This document shows, piece after piece, positions 33,896 to 46,316 of a DNA stretch of 64,000 nt (its first letter is position 1; each line of letters opens with the position of its first letter). The DNA is from Mucidula mucida (lineage: Eukaryota; Basidiomycota; Agaricomycetes; Agaricales; Physalacriaceae). Made by a program: the position numbers and the translations under genes. The DNA lies in contig JADNYV010000021.1 of NCBI GenBank assembly GCA_015501055.1, positions 186,001 through 250,000 on the forward strand. Direction: 5' to 3'. The notes beneath the pieces were generated by a model. The model saw nothing but the letters and a program-made list of their open reading frames with translations. It had not been told where the DNA came from and did not search any database.

Positions 33896-36182
33896 TTACA
33901 ACTGGTAACGAAAATTGGGATGCAAATATCCCAACTGCTCAACGTCTTCCCCTGTCTTACCCTCAAGTCTGTAATCTCGATCTCCTCGTGCCCGCTTCGC
34001 GTTTTCACGCACGATGTACCAACCACCGAGAATGATGAGCACACAAACGAGGCTGCTTGTCGCCAAGTTGAGAGAGTTTCCTTTGTGGTAGTCGGGCGCA
34101 TCAGTAGGGAGGTACGTCCATACACTGTTCAAGAAGGATACGGCAAATTCAGAAGAACATATCAGATGAGTTCCGTCAAACGTACGCAATGACAGATCCA
34201 AGCGCCCCAATACCTAGAAATCTGTAAACATGTATCAAGCACAGAGGGGAAATCATACCTGGGATGACGGCCGTTACAATGGCGCGCACGGTGTCGGGGG
34301 CAGCGTTGTCAGTCCCCCACGCAAGGTCCAATGGCCCAGCGGGACTACCACCTGCAATGGAAAGAAAGCACGCAGCGTATCTACAGTTACATGTCATCTC
34401 AAATGGCGCGCTACGGCAATCGCGCTCAAAGGGCCGACGTACCTGGCATGCGGATTTTTAGTACCGACGGCAATGGCGTATCCAGAAACTATGAGAAGAC
34501 TAGATAGAAGAATCGGGAACGCCCTTTGTTTACTCTTGTAGCTGTGGTAAGCACTTATCAAAGCCCAAGCGGCCCCAACGGCGTATGGGGGTACTGTTCG
34601 AAGTTGTGCTTCCACAGTAGCTGGGGCTTTGGTCGGACTAGGAGGAGTCATTATCATCAATGAACCCACTGAAATGTCCCACTGTAAGAATCCGATTAGC
34701 TTCAAGAATACTCTTTCATCGAAGAAAGCACCGACAGGTGTTGACAACAGTTGGCATGAACAGGCTAAGGCCTTGAAACGATATATTGATCATCAGATAG
34801 CAGGCCGAACAGATAGCGGTCTATCTCAAACGTCAGCGGGGTCAGGAAGTGGGCGTGGAATCACCTACGTTGATATTGAAGGCCCTAATGACCAGACGCA
34901 GAGAAGTCCTTTCTCGCTTTCCGCCAGTTCGGGTAGCCTGGTCAGCGTCTATACGCGCTAGGGCCAATACACGTTCATCAGAACTCAACATACGGCTGTA
35001 CTGTGGGTCTCCAGGTAGAATGAATACACACAGAAGGCCAAAGCCCGTAGTGATTATCCCTAATGGACTTGTTCAGCAGCTGACGTCGGACCGCCATTAA
35101 CAGCGGAAGATTGTACCTTCGATCAGGAAGATTTTGCGCCATGAAGTAACAGAGCCTATGTCGTTAACTGTCAAAAGTCCCGACGCTAGAAGACCTCCAA
35201 CTGCGAATGTACGTTAGCAACGGTATGTGCAAATATCTACGCAGGGTTCAGCTCACATGCACCGGCCAAAGTTGGCGACAGCCCGAAGAATATCCCGATG
35301 CGCAGAACGAGTTCTGAACGGCGATAATACTGGGCTCAGCATCAGTGGCGCAGCTTTACAATCTAACTATGTGCCACCATACTCGGGACATTATATATGT
35401 CAACCCCGACTGCTTCGGAGTAAGACTATGCAACGTATCGGAGGAAAATACAAACCAGCGTGCCTCCTTCTGCGATGCCAAGGAACACACGCGTCACGAG
35501 AAGTTGTCCAAATGTATGTATGAACGCGGTCCCAATGGAGACTGCACCAAAGCATGTCACCATTCCCGCAAGCCAGATAGAGCCGAAATGCTTGAGGGCG
35601 AGATTCGACGGGATTTCGGCAGCGATGTACTGTCGAGGTTGTCATCGCACATGCTACAGAACATCGTGGAGGTTCTAAACACTCACGCAGACATAGAACA
35701 CAGTAAGAGCAATGTTGTAGTCGAATCCGACGAGACCCAAATCCTTTTCGATTCCTATGCAAACAAAAATTGTAAGCTTTAACTCGACAAATTGTAAGCT
35801 TTAACTCGACAAATTGTGTGCAAAGTGCGCACCAGCTATTTTTGCATTTCCTACGTACAAAATATTGGCAGTCTATCAGTTGCGGAGCACGGAAGATGGA
35901 CCTATCGCGGTTCTGATTCCACGTCCCAGAAGAGGATGAGCCTTTGTCGGAGAGTTCAAACTTGACCCACCTGTCAATGAAGTTCATGCCGTCTGAATAA
36001 ATGCGATTCAAAAGAAGACTAGATACGGAATACTCCACCAGCTCACAGATCAAGGTGAACAGCGGAAGAAGCACCAAGTCCAGTTTGCGGACGAGTCGTC
36101 GCTCAGCATCCCCAGTAGGAAGAGCTTCGTCGAGATTTGAGGGGACCTTTTCAAAATCGTCAGAAGGGCGCTCTTGAGGCAT
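33896..36182 (-). CDS. MFS transporter, allantoate permease family (tandem copy 1)
   Basis: Twelve-helix anion:cation symporter-type MFS. ATG at 36182 (MPQERPSDDFEKVPSNLDEA), then RRLVRKLDLVLLPLFTLI in TM1, GMNFIDR, NAKIAGIEKDLGLVGFDYNI, a middle part matching the tandem copy at 37394, TVEAQLRTVPPYAVGAAWAL, AWGTDNAAPDTVRAIVTAVI, and the family's C-terminal SVWTYLPTDAPDYHKGNSLN, ending YLHPNFRYQL before TAA at 33896. About a dozen introns. One intron (around 35770-35815) carries a perfect 22-bp tandem duplication. Some small exons near TM1 (SIFRNAK instead of the expected TAIGNAK) are reconstructed with less certainty. Substrate unknown. It ends 175 bp before the cardiolipin synthase start, in the same orientation. 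Confidence 0.8.
35771..35814. repeat. 22-bp tandem duplication inside an intron
   Basis: GTAAGCTTTAACTCGACAAATT occurs twice head to tail (+ strand) in an intron of the MFS gene; a replication-slippage or short-patch duplication. Confidence 0.75.
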
Positions 36183-37393
36183 TGCACTCGTAGTGGGAAG
36201 ACAAGTCAGACGAGATCCTTATTCGTTGGGGAGCCAGAGCACCTAGACCCCATGACTTGATCTTATTCTCATGCTGTCCAAGCGGTGAGGTGATAACAAG
36301 TATGCAGTCAAGACACGTGGAACGCTTCACGGTTGAAAAACAGCGACTAGATGCGCCGCGCCATGCTTGAATGATTGCGGGCATTCGTCTCGATGAACCT
36401 GGTTCTGGTTAAGGTATACCATCACGTGTTCGCCACTCTTTCCTTATACTAGAGGTAGTATGGATCCGTCACTCTATGCTGAGAAGCGGTTCACGCGTCT
36501 TCGAGTGCTTACACGGTCACTCTCCTACCGAAATGACGCCACGTCATATCCGCGACCGAGACAGGCAGCGAGGACGCTCGGTTTCGGTCTCTAGCAAAGG
36601 CTACTTCGTGTTCCGCTGGGGAGAATACACGCTACTGTAAATCGTATTGAACCTTTCTAATGATAGGGATTAGCATATAGTAGCTCTATTTCTGCTTTTA
36701 CGCGTGGCTATTGGCAGCTTGGTGACTATCCACGTCAATCAATGCGCCCGCAAGATATCACGTCCCCCCCTCATCCCGGTCTTTCGTCTTCTTTCTCCTT
36801 AAACTCGGACTGGCTTCTTCGACGAACAAACGCGCAACTCGTACATGCGGTCTCACCGAGTCATCTTCTCCGTGGAACAGACACTGAACTCTGATCTTCA
36901 TCTGTTGCGGTTCTGAATTATCGGTAACTAAAGTGGTGGTTGTGGTTGTTGCGAATCTCTGCGGTATCCCTCGGGCAAGCACATAACCCGCGGCATCCAC
37001 TTTTGCCGAGAAACTAAAAGGACTTGCGCACCGTTGCACTCAGCGCGTACTTACCGGCGTTCATAGATTACCCGCCAGCGGTCACTTTTTGTCGAACAAA
37101 GCCTCGGGGAGTTTGTACTGACCGACCGCCGCATCGGGTTCGGCTAGATACTCGCAGTGGTAAGTGTGGGTCCATTGCACAGCGTGAATTCATACGAAGG
37201 CATTTCATAACAACTCCGCGGCCATCACTGTATCCTTGAGCTCTTACTACTGTGCGCGTGTTGCAGTAGATCTGACCCACTCTTCCCGAAACCCATAAGT
37301 CGCTACCACTGTACCAATCATCATTCATGTACATTAGACAAATAAGTTACGAATCATACACTGCCTCGTAGCCTCAGATGCGGGCGATCTACA
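36183..37393. other. Intergenic region between tandem MFS genes
   Basis: About 1.2 kb holding the promoter of the copy at 33896-36182 and the 3' region of the copy at 37394. Short frames only; no gene recognised. Confidence 0.4.
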
Positions 37394-39532
37394 TTATATC
37401 TGATACCTGAAATCAGGATGTTTGTAGCCCAGATCCACGATCTCCTGTGTAGTTTTTCCCTCCAGTCGATAGTTTCTCTCACCACGTTCCCGTTTCCCAT
37501 TTTCCCATCGTATGTACAACGCCCCAATGATGACCAAAACGATAACAGTACTGCTGGTTGCAACATTGAGAATACTTCCCTTGCGGAAACTTGGGGCGTC
37601 CGTGGGCAAGTACGTCCATACGCTAAACATAACATGAGTCAAAAGAGTAAACAAGAAGCCAGTTCCTTACGCGACGATTGCACCGATGGTACCAATACCT
37701 GCGATACCGCTGTCAGCGGGTCTCGCGAGAAAAAAGAAACACTTACTGGGGATAAGAGCAGATGTAGTCGCACGCATCGTATCAGGGGAAGCATTATCCG
37801 TACCCCATGCCACAATTGCTGGCGCCGTGGGCACAAGGCCCATAACGCAAAGGAAACATGCAGCGTACCTTTGAAGAGTATGAGAAAGGAAGTAGAGGAA
37901 AATGATAGAAGCTCACCGAGCGTGATGACTTGGGGTTGCGACCGCAATAACATATCCGCTGAGGACGAGCGGAATCGTGAAGAGAATTGTCAAGGACCGG
38001 ACCCTAAGACGATATCCACCATAGGTCACGAAAAGAGCCCAGAAACCCGCTACCGCGTAGGGTGGAACAGTACGTAGCTGCACTTGTACGGGAGCTGGAG
38101 AACATCAGCGAAACGCTACATACTGCAATGCAATCAATCATACTATAGTGACCGACTGAAGGAAGTCAGCATCCCTTTCGAAAACCACAAGACAGAGCAC
38201 TCACGGCCTGCAACAACAGTGGGCATGAAGAAACTTAAACCTTGGAAGGAGATGTTGACAAAGAGGTAGAGCATGGAGCAGAGAAGGGTCTGGAGTATTG
38301 TCCTTGAGCAAGAATTCAACGAACCAGCGCGAAGACTCACGTTAAAGTTCAATGACCTCCAAACGAGTTTCCACGTGGTTTTCTCCTTGTCGCCGTGGGT
38401 CTTCACTGGTCGGTCAGCATCGATGCGCCTCAAAGCAAGCTCCCGCTCAGTCTCATTCAACATGCGTGTATGTTTTGGATCCGTAGGGATAAAGAAGATC
38501 CCCAGAATGCCAAAACCGGTGGTAATGATACCTAGAGATATGTTATCGGTACCATGCCATTTAACGAGAAGCCCCTTCAAATCACACCTTCAATAAGAAA
38601 GATCTTTCGCCAAGAAGTGACAGATCCAATATCATTTACTGCTAGAAGTCCTGAAGCGAGGAGGCCACCGACTGGAACGTTGTCGGCTTAGTTAGATTAG
38701 ATGAATGGACTTGTTTAACTCACATGCGCCTGCAATGCACGGCGCAAGTCCGAAGAATATTCCAATTCTGAGGACTAGCTCGTGGCGGCGATAGTACCTC
38801 GATAAGATGTAAGTAAGCCCAGGCTATGAGGACCGTAAGTATAAGAACAAAGTAGTAAGGATGTAGTAAGATGACTTACCAGAGTGCCACCCTCAGCAAT
38901 ACCCAGGAAGATTCGAGTGACGATAAGACCAGCAAAGTTCTGGATAAAGGCAGTACCGATACTGACGAGACCAAACATGATGATGAGAAGAGCCATAGAG
39001 ATCGAACCAAAACGCTTGAGGGCGAGATTCGCGGGCACCTCGAAGAAGATGAACTTCGCAGGGTCAAAGATCAGTACGAGGAATGTGATTCGCGGGACGC
39101 GCTTACGAAGATGAAGAAGACCGTGAGCGAGACATTATAATCATAACCAGTCATTCCAAGATCTTTCTCAAGACCTGAGCCAAAATGAGAAAGCTTTCCT
39201 CGAACGTGTGCGGTCGATTCACTTACCAACAACCTTGGCATTTCCTAGATCGTGTAAGCTACCGAAAAGATGTCTGAGGAAAGTGGGCTCACCGATGGCA
39301 GTTCTATCGACAAAGTTCAAAACATCTGTACAGAGAATATCAATAGGCGACTCTAGGTCGGGTTAGAAACCTCACATATCAAGGTCGTTAGAGGGAGTAG
39401 AATCCAGTCCAGTTTTCGTAGCAGTTTCTTCTCTGCGACAGGGTCGATGCCGTTATCAGACTGAGCCGACGTAGACTCGACGTCGACCGATCCTTTCTCG
39501 CTGACATCCTTAGAGGAAGGCAAATGCTCCAT
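37394..39532 (-). CDS. MFS transporter, allantoate permease family (tandem copy 2)
   Basis: Same family and orientation as 33896-36182. ATG at 39532 (MEHLPSSKDVSEKGSVDVES), then KKLLRKLDWILLPLTTLI, YVLNFVDRTAIG, ALKRFGSISMALLIIMFGLV, RIFLGIAEGGTL, FFIPTDPKHTRMLNETEREL, QVQLRTVPPYAVAGFWALFV, AWGTDNASPDTMRATTSALI and the C-terminal SVWTYLPTDAPSFRKGSILN with YKHPDFRYQI before TAA at 37394-37396. Exon joins are regular, with short introns, and no frameshift was found. Near-identical gene structure and a shared C-terminal signature show a tandem duplication. Substrate unknown; candidates for this family include allantoate, nicotinate, pantothenate and other organic anions. Confidence 0.87.
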
Positions 39533-41098
39533 TTACACGTATCTGCGAGTAAATGGAAGAAAATAAGAGCTACGGAGGGCATTCGTGTTGGATCACGCAC
39601 CCTTCTTATGGATCCAGAGACGGCTGCTGAGATGGGGTGGCAGACAACGAATCAATCACCAGATTCTCTCTTAATGTATGCGTCACATCCGGGGGTAGTG
39701 ACTCCCAACAGAAGTCGACATCAGGATCAAACTCGATAGAAGCAGCCCTATCGCCCAGCATCACGGGGAGTGTACGCTGGGTCCCAGCTGTCCCAGGCGT
39801 CGGGCGGTCCCGCGGTATGAATAAAGTGTACTGCAGCTCCCGAAAATGTAATGCTCCATCGTGTCGTTCGCGTTTCTTCGCTTCGTAGGACACCTTGGAT
39901 GTTTCGACGGAAAGGTTTTTGACGCATCGGCCCCCCCAGGTGTTCGTTTCTCACCCTCGTGCAGGTTGAGGGTGGTCTTGTTACGAAACGGCACAGGTAC
40001 AATCTGTGTACAATGTGATAGAATTGAATGGTTGAGACGCGGCTGAACACAGAGGTGCCCGACGAGGGTCCGCTGAGTAATACTAATAGTGGCTTCTTCA
40101 TGACAGCAATTGAGATGAGACTGGTCCTGCGAGATGGTTGGGATCAATACATGTCAACGTTTCGATCGGCGAGTAGAGGATTGAACATGTGTGATTTGTA
40201 TCATCAGAAGGTCAGATAGCTACCCGCGCTCGCGCTGAAGGCTTTTTAGGATTGGAAGCCTAGTGGGATTTGTGATGCAGAAACCCGAGTGTACGGGCTT
40301 CTCTCACGTCTGTAGGTGTGCGTTCTGCAAGTGCCAATACCCCTCGAAATGAACCGAGCCCGCGACGACTCCGACGAAGAGAAATAGATGCCATCAGTCG
40401 CAGTAGGTCCCTCAAATAAACTTGAAACACAAATGGTTTCGATTCCGTTCCCGCTTGTCGACTGAGCCTGCTGAGAAACGACCGCCTTCGCCGACCTGTT
40501 AGGGTGACGCTTGGTGCACCCGAGTAGTCGAAGGCCAGTCTCGTAAGGGTCTGAGATTTATGTAGAAAGTATACCGGGCTTTTGAGAATCCTTGTTTGCT
40601 CTCGTCGGCGCTAGAAACGCTGGGCAAACTTTGCCAAATTCTGCACATACACGTGTAGATTGACATCGCTGCGACGAACAACAATCGAACGCGTATTTCC
40701 GTCTTGAAAGACGCGCCAATAAGAATTACCAGTCAACGTTGCCTGAAAAAGATAACATGATGGTGGTCAAGATCAAAAAAGTGTCGAGGCGCTCGCGATC
40801 ATCTGGGCATAATATCCATCAACACAACCAGGTAGTCTCAAACAAGACTAGCTCTTGCAGCTTTAACAATCACCATGATGACAGGAAGTGATCTGCCATT
40901 CATGCTGTCTACGTTTGCCTGTATACATTCGACTTCGTACAATGTCCTGATGGAATCCGCTAGATTATACACAATAGTGCACAGAAAATGCGAGTAAGAA
41001 GATATAAATACAGCGATAGCAGAAGTAGTGGTGATGTGTTGGTATAATAATAGATTAGAGACTAATGCCCAAAGTGTAGAGGTGTAGAAAGATGATGG
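39533..41098. other. Intergenic region, unassigned
   Basis: About 1.57 kb. A - strand frame at 39606-39893 (contains ELQYTLFIPRDRPTPGTA) is somewhat protein-like but has no supported start or partner exons; I do not call it. Nothing else seen. Confidence 0.35.
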
Positions 41099-42116
41099 TC
41101 AGCTCGACGCCATGGACGGCGAAGGCGTTTTCCGGCGAGACAAGGAGGGTACGAGCATGTCCACATCAACATTATGTTGAGCAACCATATGAGATGGCCG
41201 CGACGTGTTGTACGCCTCTGTGCGCCTTCGCTTTGGGAGATGCGCCTCCTCCTCCTGTTTGATGTTTTTCGCAATGTCTGTCCACGCGGAACAACTAACC
41301 GTCTGCGGCTGACTGGAGGAGGAGGATATACGAATATCAGAGACAGGACGCGGACGCGTATGTGGTATTTCCATGAATTGGCGAGAGGCGGGCGGACATG
41401 AATAGTCCGGAGTAGTTGTGGTGGACGACGTCCGGGATGACGGTGGTCCAGAGGAGAAAGTCGAAAATAAGCTAGACGTCTTGTTGAGCATGATCTCGAT
41501 GAAGAGGGCTGGGAACGTACTCGTCAGCATCGACCTTCCTCTTTAAGACATTATATTTCCTCTGCAGATCTTCCTTCTCCTGCTTAAGTTGAAGGGCATG
41601 ATCCCTAGCGACTCGAGCGATGTTCAGAAGACCGAGAGTCGCGGCTGCATGGACTTCTGCACGTTTCCGCCACAAATCGCAGTTGAAGCGCAAAGACGCG
41701 TTCTCCGCATTCAGTCGAGCACATTCTGCTAATGCTGATGGGGCGGTCATATTATTAGCAGTGTCAGGATTTGGCTCGTCGAGATATAGGCGACGGATGT
41801 GGGGGACGACGTGTGGTCGAAGATGATCTGGGATGAGGGCAGTATCCATGTTCACTATAAAGCGGACTCATTAAGAACAGAAAACCTGAGAGCGAGGAGT
41901 TAAGCCACCTGTAGTGTAAGGAGTCCGGCAAGTAGGGCAATAGTGCAGGGTAGCGTATGGTTTGATGGCACTAACGGCACGGTATACACAGTTGCTGCAG
42001 AAAACATGACCTGGTGGCGTTCAGATAAAAGACCGGGTGTGAAGATGTAGAAACGTACCGCAGGGCAATGCCACTGGTTTCTTGAGGTCGTCTATGCATA
42101 TACTGCAGGACGGCAT
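41099..42116 (-). CDS. RING (C3HC4) finger/coiled-coil protein
   Basis: ATG at 42116. RING: MPSCSICIDDLKKPVALPCG, an intron in the Gly codon before the His, then HVFCSNCVYRAVSAIKPYAT and YCPTCRTPYTT, giving C-x2-C, C-x-H, C-x2-C, C-x2-C. A second intron leads to VNMDTALIPDHLRPHVVPHI, then a coiled coil (ECARLNAENASLRFNCDLWR, ALQLKQEKEDLQRKYNVLKR). A third intron (52 bp, donor GTACGT) leads to a Ser/Thr/Pro-rich, basic C-terminus with PKRRRTEAY as a possible nuclear signal; stop at 41099-41101. About 290 residues, intact. Probable E3 ubiquitin ligase or RING scaffold; partner unknown. It resembles the gene at 46317 in domain order and in the position of the first intron. Confidence 0.82.
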
Positions 42117-44669
42117 GTTGAGGATGTACTTGTAGCAACGAGCTTACGACAGGCTTTATACCCAGACGGCCAGAGCAGGCTTCGTTCCGAACGCAACCGA
42201 GGAGTTACTAGTGACATTCTTGTTCTGGGATGAATGATACGAGAGGTAGGAGGCTGGATGACTCTTGACTACGCCGAGATGACGGATAAGCGGGTTCCCC
42301 ACCAGGGTCCCAATCTGCCGGCCTCGGAGGTAGACTGTGATCGGCCTAGGTCCGTGGTGAAGTCGCCAAGGGTGAGCGCGGAGCTATGCAAATCCATGCG
42401 TCAAGCTCTCATCAGCCGCAAGCTGTGTGTATCGTCTCTCCGCAGAGAATGTGTCATTCACCAGTGCATATTGCTGTCTGCCGGTCGTTGAACAGATCCA
42501 GCCGGTTTGATCACCGATTAAAAGATGGAGGCCACCGTCGTTGGCACATCTCCTCCCTATGGTAAAAGAACTAGGCCCTCTGTAGAACAAACATCACCAT
42601 CGTACTCAGAACCGTCCTGGAGACTGTCCATAATCCTCGAAGTTACCATCTGCACAGTCTGATCTAGCCCAATTTGTTTTCTGGTGCGGAGTAATTCGAC
42701 AGCTCGACGGGAACGATCGCTCGTCGGTCCGACATTCGTGGCTAACACGACGAAGCCAGAGACACAACTGACAAGCATTCATTGCGATTCGGAAGACAGT
42801 GCACACAGCGCGAATAAGTCGGGACAATCATGAGCTCGAGATCATCATGTGAGTAATTTGGATTGTCTGGGCGTCAAGTCAGCTCATGCTGTAGACCGGC
42901 TTTGCCACATACCGACTTCCGTTCTCGAGATGCACTATCAGTGGTGAAGAAGTAGCATTTGGAAATAATATGATGGTGATCCTGATTCCTGAATCCCTCG
43001 ACTGATCTCAGGACTTCACAATCAATGATTAACGCTTTCTTCGAAGAGATCTCAGTCTCGAACAATCACATTTTTGAATGAATCACATACTGTTGGGTCC
43101 AATCAAGCCATCCACATGTTGAAGCGGAGATACATCGCGCGGCTGCTAAGAGCCCGAATCGGTGAGACCTCGTATACACGCCAAGAACGAGGCGCGGAAG
43201 AAAACTGTGGATGATTGACAGAGCGATGTCCGCCCCCTCGGACCAGCAAGTAAGAGTCAGTAGCATTAAACATGTCGGTTCACAACGTTTATGTTTTGAA
43301 CGCCCGCGGAGTCTCCGCTAGAAAGCGGGGGATCCCATTAGCGACCCTTCAGGTCTTCCTTCCCAAGAAGGTAAAAAGGATCCATCTTAAAGCTTTGCCA
43401 CGGCTATCCGTGGATTAAAACTCTGGTGGTTCAAATACGAAGACCATCTTGGGAAGCAGTAAATGGACCAATTAGACCAATGTAGAGAATGCTGTACGGT
43501 TAGAGGAAGACGGGTAGGAACTGATGCACCATTATTCACATCAGCATTGGCCGCCTGGGAACCAGTCCGGAAAACTCGCAAATGCGATCCGGCAAGGACG
43601 AACGATGCTGTCAAGTGGCGTACAGTGACATGAGTTGATGGAGAAACCGAAGAGGCTCAAGATCGTTCAGCGGAAGGCTCATAATCCATCCAACGGCCAG
43701 ACAGACAATTCGTATACCTCTGCGCATCGGACGCTGCCCGTGGGGTTTGGGAAAGACCCCAAGACAGCGGAGAAGAGACACTCCACTGCCGCTTTCCGAC
43801 GGCCTCAAAGAAAACCCACATTGGCACTTGTCGTCTTAGGGTTCGTCCTTCTCGTACAGGCTTGTCGTAAAGTTCAAGGCCGCCTTGATGACTTTTATAA
43901 GCAAGGAACGAATTACAATATTGACGAAGAAAATCTTCTCACTTTCAGCATTCTCACCAAGTCCTCAGAGTCCAGGCATTATCAAACATACTCCGCCTAT
44001 CCGACACACCGCAAATTCCAGACGCGCCTCAGGCCGAGTACAAAGACGAGCAAGACGGACCTCAAGACGGTTCGACGGGCGGCAATAAGTACAGGTATGG
44101 TCAATTGAAGCGTCGCGAAATTTTGACGGTCATGGTTGTAACGAGGAAACTTTCGGCGTTTGCCGATCGGCCATTCTAACCCTCCCATGGCCCAGTAACT
44201 TCTGCGATGTTCCCGTTCTTAGATGTCTGCCTGCGGTGAAGTTGACGCTGACGGACGTTCATCCGCCAGCAGCCAGCCACGTTTGAGGACATAACAGGGT
44301 GTTCCGTATCTACTCATTCGCTTTTACGAGGCATTCTAATCCGGCGCTCAAAGCGCATCACTTTTCTGGATATCTGGATTGACGCTGCCCTCCTGATGAA
44401 TCCAACAGACGGAAAACAGGAATTGTATTGGTACCATACGCATGAAGGCCCAGACTGAGACTGTCGAATCTCCGCCTTGTCTTTTGTGCCAGACTTTTCC
44501 TTTCGCGATACTTGACCAGCGTTCAATACTTCATCTGGTAAACTCACTTTCAGCATCCCACCGGGACGATAACTCATGTATGCACATCTAGTTCTTCAAC
44601 TCTTCGCTGCGCGAAATGAGATACATGATAACAGTTACAGGGTGTTAAATTATCTATTCGTCAGCCTGC
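42117..44669. other. Long intergenic region with a stem-loop cluster
   Basis: About 2.55 kb with no gene I can support. A stretch at 43306-43456 is dense in perfect stems (see separate entry). A + strand frame at 43635-44108 contains one hydrophobic segment (LALVVLGFVLLVQA) but no recognisable domain or regular introns; I leave it uncalled. Confidence 0.4.
43306..43456. other. Cluster of stem-loops, possible structured RNA or decayed element
   Basis: Within 150 bp: GCGGAG-T-CTCCGC (43306-43318), CCGC-tagaaa-GCGG, GACC-cttca-GGTC, CCTTC-ccaa-GAAGG, and CCACGG-ctat-CCGTGG. There are also longer-range matches CTTCCCAAGA with TCTTGGGAAG and GGTCTTC with GAAGACC. No known RNA family is recognised and no tRNA folds from it. 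Confidence 0.35.
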
Positions 44670-45797
44670 TTTCAATTTCTACGAGTGAGTTATATTCGAA
44701 TTGAGACTTCCATATCGGAATTGATGCTCCTCTTGTAGTTTTGGCGAGTAATTCAACCCTTCCAATATCATCTTTGGTGGTCTTTGCCTACGACGTGTCG
44801 CCGGACTCACAGAAGGAATCGGTTGGTTGTTTATGGTCCGCCTTCACCCCGACTGTCACGACTGCATTGCAACTCCAGTGCATGGTTCCGTACGCGATGT
44901 CTTGATCTTTTTCGTGCGCCACAGAATCGTCTGTACTATCCAAGGTCCTACTCCCTTGATTGCAGCGAACTTTGTGATCCTGGGTAGACCGATTCGCCGC
45001 CTTGGTCCGGTGTAAAGTACAGTCGAGTCCTCGGAACTGTATGTGCACTCTGCTTTGTTCAGATCTGTGCTTTGTCGACCAAGTGATCTTGCAGACTCAA
45101 TCATCATCGTTGCATGCGTGTCTCGGATCTCGAGCTAATCAACCAACAGGACATCTTGGCCTGACCATTTCAGGTGTCGGCGGAGGAATCGCTTCTGCTG
45201 CTGACGACGAGGCTGGGGCGAACCCGGCAAGCCTCATGCGTGTTCTACTCAAGAGCGGCAACACATGCTCGGAGGAGTCGTTTTCCAGCTCGGTATGTCC
45301 AAGTGATACCCCGCCTTGCAGTTTTTGCTCAATGCTCCTCGCAGTGGTCCTTACATTCTATATCCTTGTCGCCTCGGAATCCCTGTTTAGATACATTAAG
45401 GTCAAGCCCCGTCGCTTCTAAGGGACGAACTACGAAACCGTCGCAAGTCCGGGGTATTTCCGGGTTTAGTGTCGGGAAACCAGTTATTATTGCTCGGGTT
45501 TTTTGGACGCTGTCTTTCTGTACATCAGGTTCGCCGAGTGTTCACTGCCTTTTACCTCTAACTCTTTCTCTGAACAACTGAATAGGGCGATTTACCGAAC
45601 CGTAGAGCTCATGGATGGCTGGACCGGAAAGATCTTCTCGACGGAGTGGTACTTCGGTCAGTATACGTTCCCCTGATCTACCACAGCTTGCTCATACGTG
45701 GAGTATAGTTGTATTTGATGGTGCCATGGTAGTTTTGGCGATCTACACGTTGAACGTCCTGCATCCGGTTGAATGCTCCTCGGTCCGGAACCATTGA
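44670..45797 (+). pseudogene. RTA1-family (lipid-translocating exporter-like) membrane protein, frameshifted
   Basis: RTA1-domain proteins are seven-helix fungal membrane proteins linked to lipid transport and drug or stress resistance. Visible parts in order: QYHLWWSLPTTC, then in another frame VAGLTEGIGW, then IQGPTPLIAANFVILGRPIR, the family hallmark GVGGGIASAADDEAGAN, and the C-terminal AIYRTVELMDGWTGKIFSTE, VFDGAMVVLAIYTLNVLHPV, ending at TGA 45795-45797. Frame slips lie near 44791-44800 and 45005-45016, and the join before GVGGGIAS is not clean. The N-terminal exon(s) upstream of 44670 are not resolved. Either a decaying gene or several consensus errors; the family call is firm. Confidence 0.7.
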
Positions 45798-46316
45798 ATC
45801 TGTCCAACAGCGACAAGGCGGTGAATGCGCTAAGAACCGAGCTCGTCCAAATGCAATTTGAGAACTCGTACGATCCGACCTCTATTTCCTTTTCGCAAAT
45901 GTTGTTGGCGGGCGTTGACACGATGTCAAAATCATGTAGGGCCACGTTTCCATGCTCCGCCCTGGATCGGCCACGGCAGGCGGTAACGGATGGCTTGTGC
46001 GAAGTGGTGACTTTTTATAAAGGCGTTTTATAAGGCGTTAGACTGAGAGGGAGGAGGGAGGGTATGGAGAACCTGAGGACGACGTCGGACGAATATGATT
46101 ACTGTTTATGTATTTACCGATCTTCACTCTAATACTGAAGTGCAGTAAGTATCTTCACTGATAGGACCATAATCCTTGTCAGTGAAGCTGTGAAAGCCTG
46201 AAGGCAAGAGTGGATCACGCTTAAGCGAGATGACCGATCATGTGACTCAACGCGTCTTGCTATTCCCCACCATCATCTAGGCAGTCTGCTCCAGGTCGGC
46301 AACGCCTCTACGAAGA
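45798..46316. other. Intergenic region
   Basis: About 520 bp between the RTA1-like gene and the RING gene; no feature recognised beyond a presumed promoter. Confidence 0.35.

Noticed and set aside
39606..39893. - strand ORF of 95 codons (ELQYTLFIPRDRPTPGTA)
   Set aside because: Protein-like but no credible start, no neighbouring exon and no family recognised.
43420..43440. tRNA T-loop-like GGTTCAAAT
   Set aside because: Flanking bases do not form the T stem, and no acceptor or anticodon arm can be folded.
43635..44108. + strand ORF of 157 codons with one hydrophobic helix
   Set aside because: No family, no good start context and no supporting exons; coding status undecidable from sequence alone.
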